A stretch of DNA of 64,000 nt from JBGSIC01 sp041751875 (GTDB lineage Bacteria > Bdellovibrionota > FAC87 > UBA2466 > JACKAF01): the NCBI GenBank assembly GCA_041751875.1, contig JBGSIC010000014.1:1-64000 (forward strand). The letters are read 5' to 3'. The translations under genes were made by a program, and so were the position numbers. Under the pieces are notes generated by a model that did no database searches, was not told the origin of the DNA, and saw only the letters and a program-made list of their open reading frames with translations. Positions 61,089 to 64,000 of the stretch are shown here, one piece after another. Position 1 is the first letter of the stretch. Each line of letters opens with the position of its first letter.

Positions 61089-62000
61089 ATGAAAATGTTT
61101 CAACTAGTCAGTCCCAATCTCAACGTAAATTGGCTCAAGTGGTCGCGGCCTTTTTTGCTCCTATCTTTGTTAGCCCTTTCCCTTTCCATTTATCTCGTTC
61201 TTACGAAGGGCTTTAACTTCGGCATCGATTTTACCGGCGGCACGGTGGCCCAAATCATCTTTGCCGAGCCCAAAACAGCTGAAGAAGTTCGCAAATTGGT
61301 AAACGAACTCGGAGACGAAGGGGCCTCTGTGGTCGCCATGGGCGATGAAAGCCGCGAGTATCTCATTACGAGCCGCACCCAGGTGGATGAATCGAAAACC
61401 AACAAATTGGTAGATAACCTGTTGGCGAAAGTCGGCAAGGACAAGGTCGAAATCGAACGGGTAGACGTTGTTGGCCCCAAAGTGGGGGCGGAACTCAAAT
61501 GGAGCGCGTTGAAAGCGCTTTTTTACTCCATCATTTTGATCATGGTCTACATCTGGTTCCGTTTCGATTTTAAGTTCGCACCTGGAGCGACCGCCGCGAT
61601 GGTGCACGATTTGATCATCATGTGCGGGGTCTACGTGCTTTCCGGCAGGGAGTTTACGATTGCTTCAGTCGCTGCGTTGCTCACAATTGCAGGCTACAGC
61701 GTGAACGACACGATCGTGATTTACGATCGTGCCCGCGAACTCTTTAAAGCGGGCGGAGACAATCTGCCCGTCGGCCCAACCATTAACAAAGCGCTGAACC
61801 AGACTTTCTCACGAACCATCTTAACCAGTCTTTTAACTTTCCTCTCCATCGTCGGACTGCTCCTTTATACGGAGGGTGAGATCCAAAGTTTCGCTTTTGC
61901 TCTGGCGATCGGAATCATAGTGGGTTGCTATTCCACTATTTTCATCGCGGCTCCCTTTACCATCTTCATTGATAAATTGGCCACGAAGCGCGCTAAATAA
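61089..62000 (+). CDS. secF: protein translocase subunit SecF
   Basis: The partner of SecD. The 303-residue product shows FGIDFTGGTVAQI in the first periplasmic domain, VGPKVGAELKWSALKALFYS, a set of six helices, and GYSVNDTIVIYDRARE and NQTFSRTILTSL, typical of SecF. Its TAA overlaps the asnS ATG by one base (TAATG). Confidence 0.97.
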   Translation: MKMFQLVSPNLNVNWLKWSRPFLLLSLLALSLSIYLVLTKGFNFGIDFTGGTVAQIIFAEPKTAEEVRKLVNELGDEGASVVAMGDESREYLITSRTQVDESKTNKLVDNLLAKVGKDKVEIERVDVVGPKVGAELKWSALKALFYSIILIMVYIWFRFDFKFAPGATAAMVHDLIIMCGVYVLSGREFTIASVAALLTIAGYSVNDTIVIYDRARELFKAGGDNLPVGPTINKALNQTFSRTILTSLLTFLSIVGLLLYTEGEIQSFAFALAIGIIVGCYSTIFIAAPFTIFIDKLATKRAK

Positions 62001-63295
62001 TGTCGTCTTTCACTCGCATCCAAGATTTACACCGTTTCGTTGGAGAAACGGTGTCTCTTCGCGGGTGGGTTTACAACACACGCAGTTCCGGAAAAGTAAA
62101 ATTTCTTCTCTTTAGAGACGGGTCGGGTATTGTCCAGTGCGTGTTGGTTGCGGGCCAAGTTCCCGAAGCCACGCTCGCCGCTTTCGAGAAGCTCACTCAG
62201 GAGTCCTCTCTCACTCTTACGGGGAAAGTGAAAGCGGATAAGCGGTCTCCCATTGGAGTAGAGCTCGATGTCATCGACCTCCAGCCCATTCATATTTCTC
62301 CCGAATATCCCATTGGGAATAAAGAACACGGTATCGACTTTCTTCTCTCTCAGCGCCACCTTTGGCTTCGTAGCAAGCGGCCGCACGCGATCTTAAGAAT
62401 TCGTGATAGCTTTATTCGCGCCATTCGCGACTTCTTTTTTCAGGAAGGTTTTGTCTTGGTCGATGCGCCGATCTTCACACCCGCCGCATGCGAGGGGACT
62501 TCCACACTGTTTGAAACGGACTACTTTGGAACCAAAGCCTATCTCACTCAGAGCGGCCAGCTATACGCGGAGGCCGCAGCAATGGCTTTGGGCAAGGTCT
62601 ACACCTTTGGTCCCACATTCCGGGCGGAAAAAAGTAAGACTCGGCGTCACCTCACTGAATTTTGGATGGTCGAACCTGAAGCGGCGTTTTTTGATTTAAA
62701 CGACGACATGGCCCTGGCCGAGCGTTTCTTGGAATTTACGATTCAACGCACCCTGAAAGAATGCGAAGTCGAGTTTAAAACACTCGAGCGTAACACCAGC
62801 CTTCTGGAACAAGTGAAGGCTCCTTTCCCGCGTCTTCCCTATCGCGAAGCGATTGATTTACTTAAGGGCAAAGGGGTTTCGGTAAACTTTGGAGACGATT
62901 TTGGCGCGCCAGAAGAAACGATTATTGGAGAACATTTCAACAAACCAGTGATCATCCACCGTTACCCCGCCAAGATCAAAGCGTTCTACATGAAACGCGA
63001 CCCCGAGGATGCCGAAGTGGCGTTAGCGATGGATTGCATCGCACCGGAAGGCTACGGCGAGATTATCGGGGGTTCGCAAAGAGAAGACGACTACGACACC
63101 CTTGCTGCTCGCATTGCGGAACACAACCTCCCGCGGGAAGCATTCGAATGGTATCTCGACCTGCGCAAGTACGGTTCGGTGCCGCACGCCGGATTCGGTC
63201 TTGGGCTCGAACGTACCCTTTCCTGGTTGTGTGGACTCGATCACTTACGAGAAACCGCCGCCTTCCCCCGCATGATTCACCGGCTCGCCCCCTAG
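62000..63295 (+). CDS. asnS: asparaginyl-tRNA synthetase
   Basis: AsnRS charges tRNA-Asn. The 431-residue class IIb enzyme has an N-terminal OB fold (ETVSLRGWVYNTRSSGKVKFLLFRDG), motif 2 (TFGPTFRAEKSKTRRHLTEFWMVEPE) and motif 3 (HAGFGLGLERTLSWLCG). The active-site stretch GTKAYLTQSGQLYAEA supports the Asn rather than Asp type. Its presence suggests that Asn-tRNA is made directly. Translation is coupled to secF by TAATG. Confidence 0.95.
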   Translation: MSSFTRIQDLHRFVGETVSLRGWVYNTRSSGKVKFLLFRDGSGIVQCVLVAGQVPEATLAAFEKLTQESSLTLTGKVKADKRSPIGVELDVIDLQPIHISPEYPIGNKEHGIDFLLSQRHLWLRSKRPHAILRIRDSFIRAIRDFFFQEGFVLVDAPIFTPAACEGTSTLFETDYFGTKAYLTQSGQLYAEAAAMALGKVYTFGPTFRAEKSKTRRHLTEFWMVEPEAAFFDLNDDMALAERFLEFTIQRTLKECEVEFKTLERNTSLLEQVKAPFPRLPYREAIDLLKGKGVSVNFGDDFGAPEETIIGEHFNKPVIIHRYPAKIKAFYMKRDPEDAEVALAMDCIAPEGYGEIIGGSQREDDYDTLAARIAEHNLPREAFEWYLDLRKYGSVPHAGFGLGLERTLSWLCGLDHLRETAAFPRMIHRLAP

Positions 63296-63411
63296 ACATA
63301 AACGCTTCAAATCCTTACGGAAAATGACGCACCGCTGATGCGCACGCTCCCAACCCGCTCTCCTGGCGTATTTCCAGTGAATATGCTAAAGGTAGCCCGA
63401 GGTAAGACGCT

Positions 63412-64000
63412 ATGCAGAAGCACTTTCTAGGCTCCTTGTTGGTAGGGGCGCTTTTTCTTTCATCTCTTCTTCTCGTTTTTCCCGCTTATGGCGCCGAAAT
63501 CGAACTCGAATGCAAAAACACCGACTTTGCGAGAGATCCGGGGGACGGGACTCGCAGTGCTTACAAAGACACGGCGAAGCTCGATCGACGAATTCTGAAT
63601 TGGCTGGTTTCAGAGAAGAAACGGCAGAACACGCAGACTGTGCGGGTAGGATTTTGCCAAATCGTCCAGCCCTATCCTGAGCGCAATAGCACACCTGACG
63701 GTTACCGAACGGTAACCATGTACGACGAATTTTTTGATGAAGTGAAAAACGAATTTGTCCGTCACGGAATGAAGTTTGTTTATTTTGAAAAGCAAGTTCA
63801 ACGCGACGGCCGCTTGGTGCCAGTGAGAACGGTCGAAGCGTTTGCCGATTGTTCCTCGATTGAGGCCTGTGTGCGCATGGGGATCTACGCCCGTGCTCCA
63901 ATGCCTGCACGTGCCGCAGATGGGCGCACAAACCTCCAACCCCTTCCGGGTCCGGCACCGGAGGAGGACAAAGATTCTTTGCGTCGTCCTTTAGTTCCTG
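63412..64000 (+). CDS. exported protein of unknown function, cut by window end
   Basis: From ATG 63412 (GAGG nine bases upstream) an open frame of at least 196 codons runs to the right edge. It begins with a signal peptide (MQKHFLGSLLVGALFLSSLLLVFPAYG, cleavage around residue 27-29). The mature part has cysteines at IELECKN, VGFCQIV, ADCSS and EACVRM, suggesting disulphides, and turns Pro-rich after about residue 170. Not recognised. Confidence 0.85.
   Translation, partial: MQKHFLGSLLVGALFLSSLLLVFPAYGAEIELECKNTDFARDPGDGTRSAYKDTAKLDRRILNWLVSEKKRQNTQTVRVGFCQIVQPYPERNSTPDGYRTVTMYDEFFDEVKNEFVRHGMKFVYFEKQVQRDGRLVPVRTVEAFADCSSIEACVRMGIYARAPMPARAADGRTNLQPLPGPAPEEDKDSLRRPLVP

Overview
This is a chromosomal core region of a Gram-negative bacterium with moderate GC content. 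It has no insertion sequences, prophage genes, CRISPR arrays or tRNA/rRNA genes that I could find. Many Sec-type signal peptides, one lipoprotein, a class A PBP, the split two-subunit glycine decarboxylase (gcvPA/gcvPB) and AAAGGTGCC/GGCACCTTT palindromes between genes suggest a Bdellovibrionota or related former-deltaproteobacterial lineage. That placement is inference from style and gene content; no marker gene here was compared with a database.

Left part (1-11.6 kb, minus strand): the translation and RNA operon rimP-nusA-infB-rbfA-truB-rpsO-pnp, with pnp running off the left edge. It is preceded by a leader that carries an intrinsic terminator just before rimP, and by a PBP1A-type penicillin-binding protein gene. 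Next come a small RHH-like ORF and an 11-kb gene for an exported 3687-residue protein of unknown function (11960-23023).

Centre (23-29.4 kb, plus strand): divergent from the giant gene lie a 314-residue exported protein with a strong terminator, then a ClpB-like double AAA+ ATPase that unexpectedly begins with a signal peptide. The AAA+ gene is translationally coupled (TAATG) to a membrane-anchored metallophosphatase-fold protein that has lost its metal ligands. An 850-bp gap follows, with tandem palindromic repeats and a likely structured RNA ending in a good terminator.

Next (29.4-36.7 kb, minus strand): one tight operon, acpP-fabF-rpiB-glyA-nusB-(M17 N-terminal-like gene)-hflX-(D-2-hydroxyacid dehydrogenase)-ppsR, many genes overlapping by 4 bases, with a clear sigma70-like promoter before acpP. 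From 37.4 to 50.9 kb is a glycine/one-carbon neighbourhood: AGCS symporter, DAO-family FAD oxidoreductase, metF-like gene, gcvT, gcvH, gcvPA, gcvPB. Embedded in it are two unusual exported helical proteins that end in c-type haem motifs.

Right part (50.8-64 kb): an ArnT/GT39-like membrane glycosyltransferase, a membrane PHP phosphoesterase, a LapA-like protein, a SpoIIE-type phosphatase, alr (convergent), the RNase P RNA gene, a small exported protein whose start codon lies inside the RNase P RNA 3' end, a Nudix hydrolase, and the cluster tgt-yajC-secD-secF-asnS. An exported protein is cut by the right edge.

The most unusual items are the signal-peptide-bearing AAA+ unfoldase with its coupled pseudo-phosphatase, the giant exported protein next door, the paired CxxCH-tailed proteins, and a recurring promoter layout that predicts leaderless mRNAs for six genes lacking a clear Shine-Dalgarno sequence.
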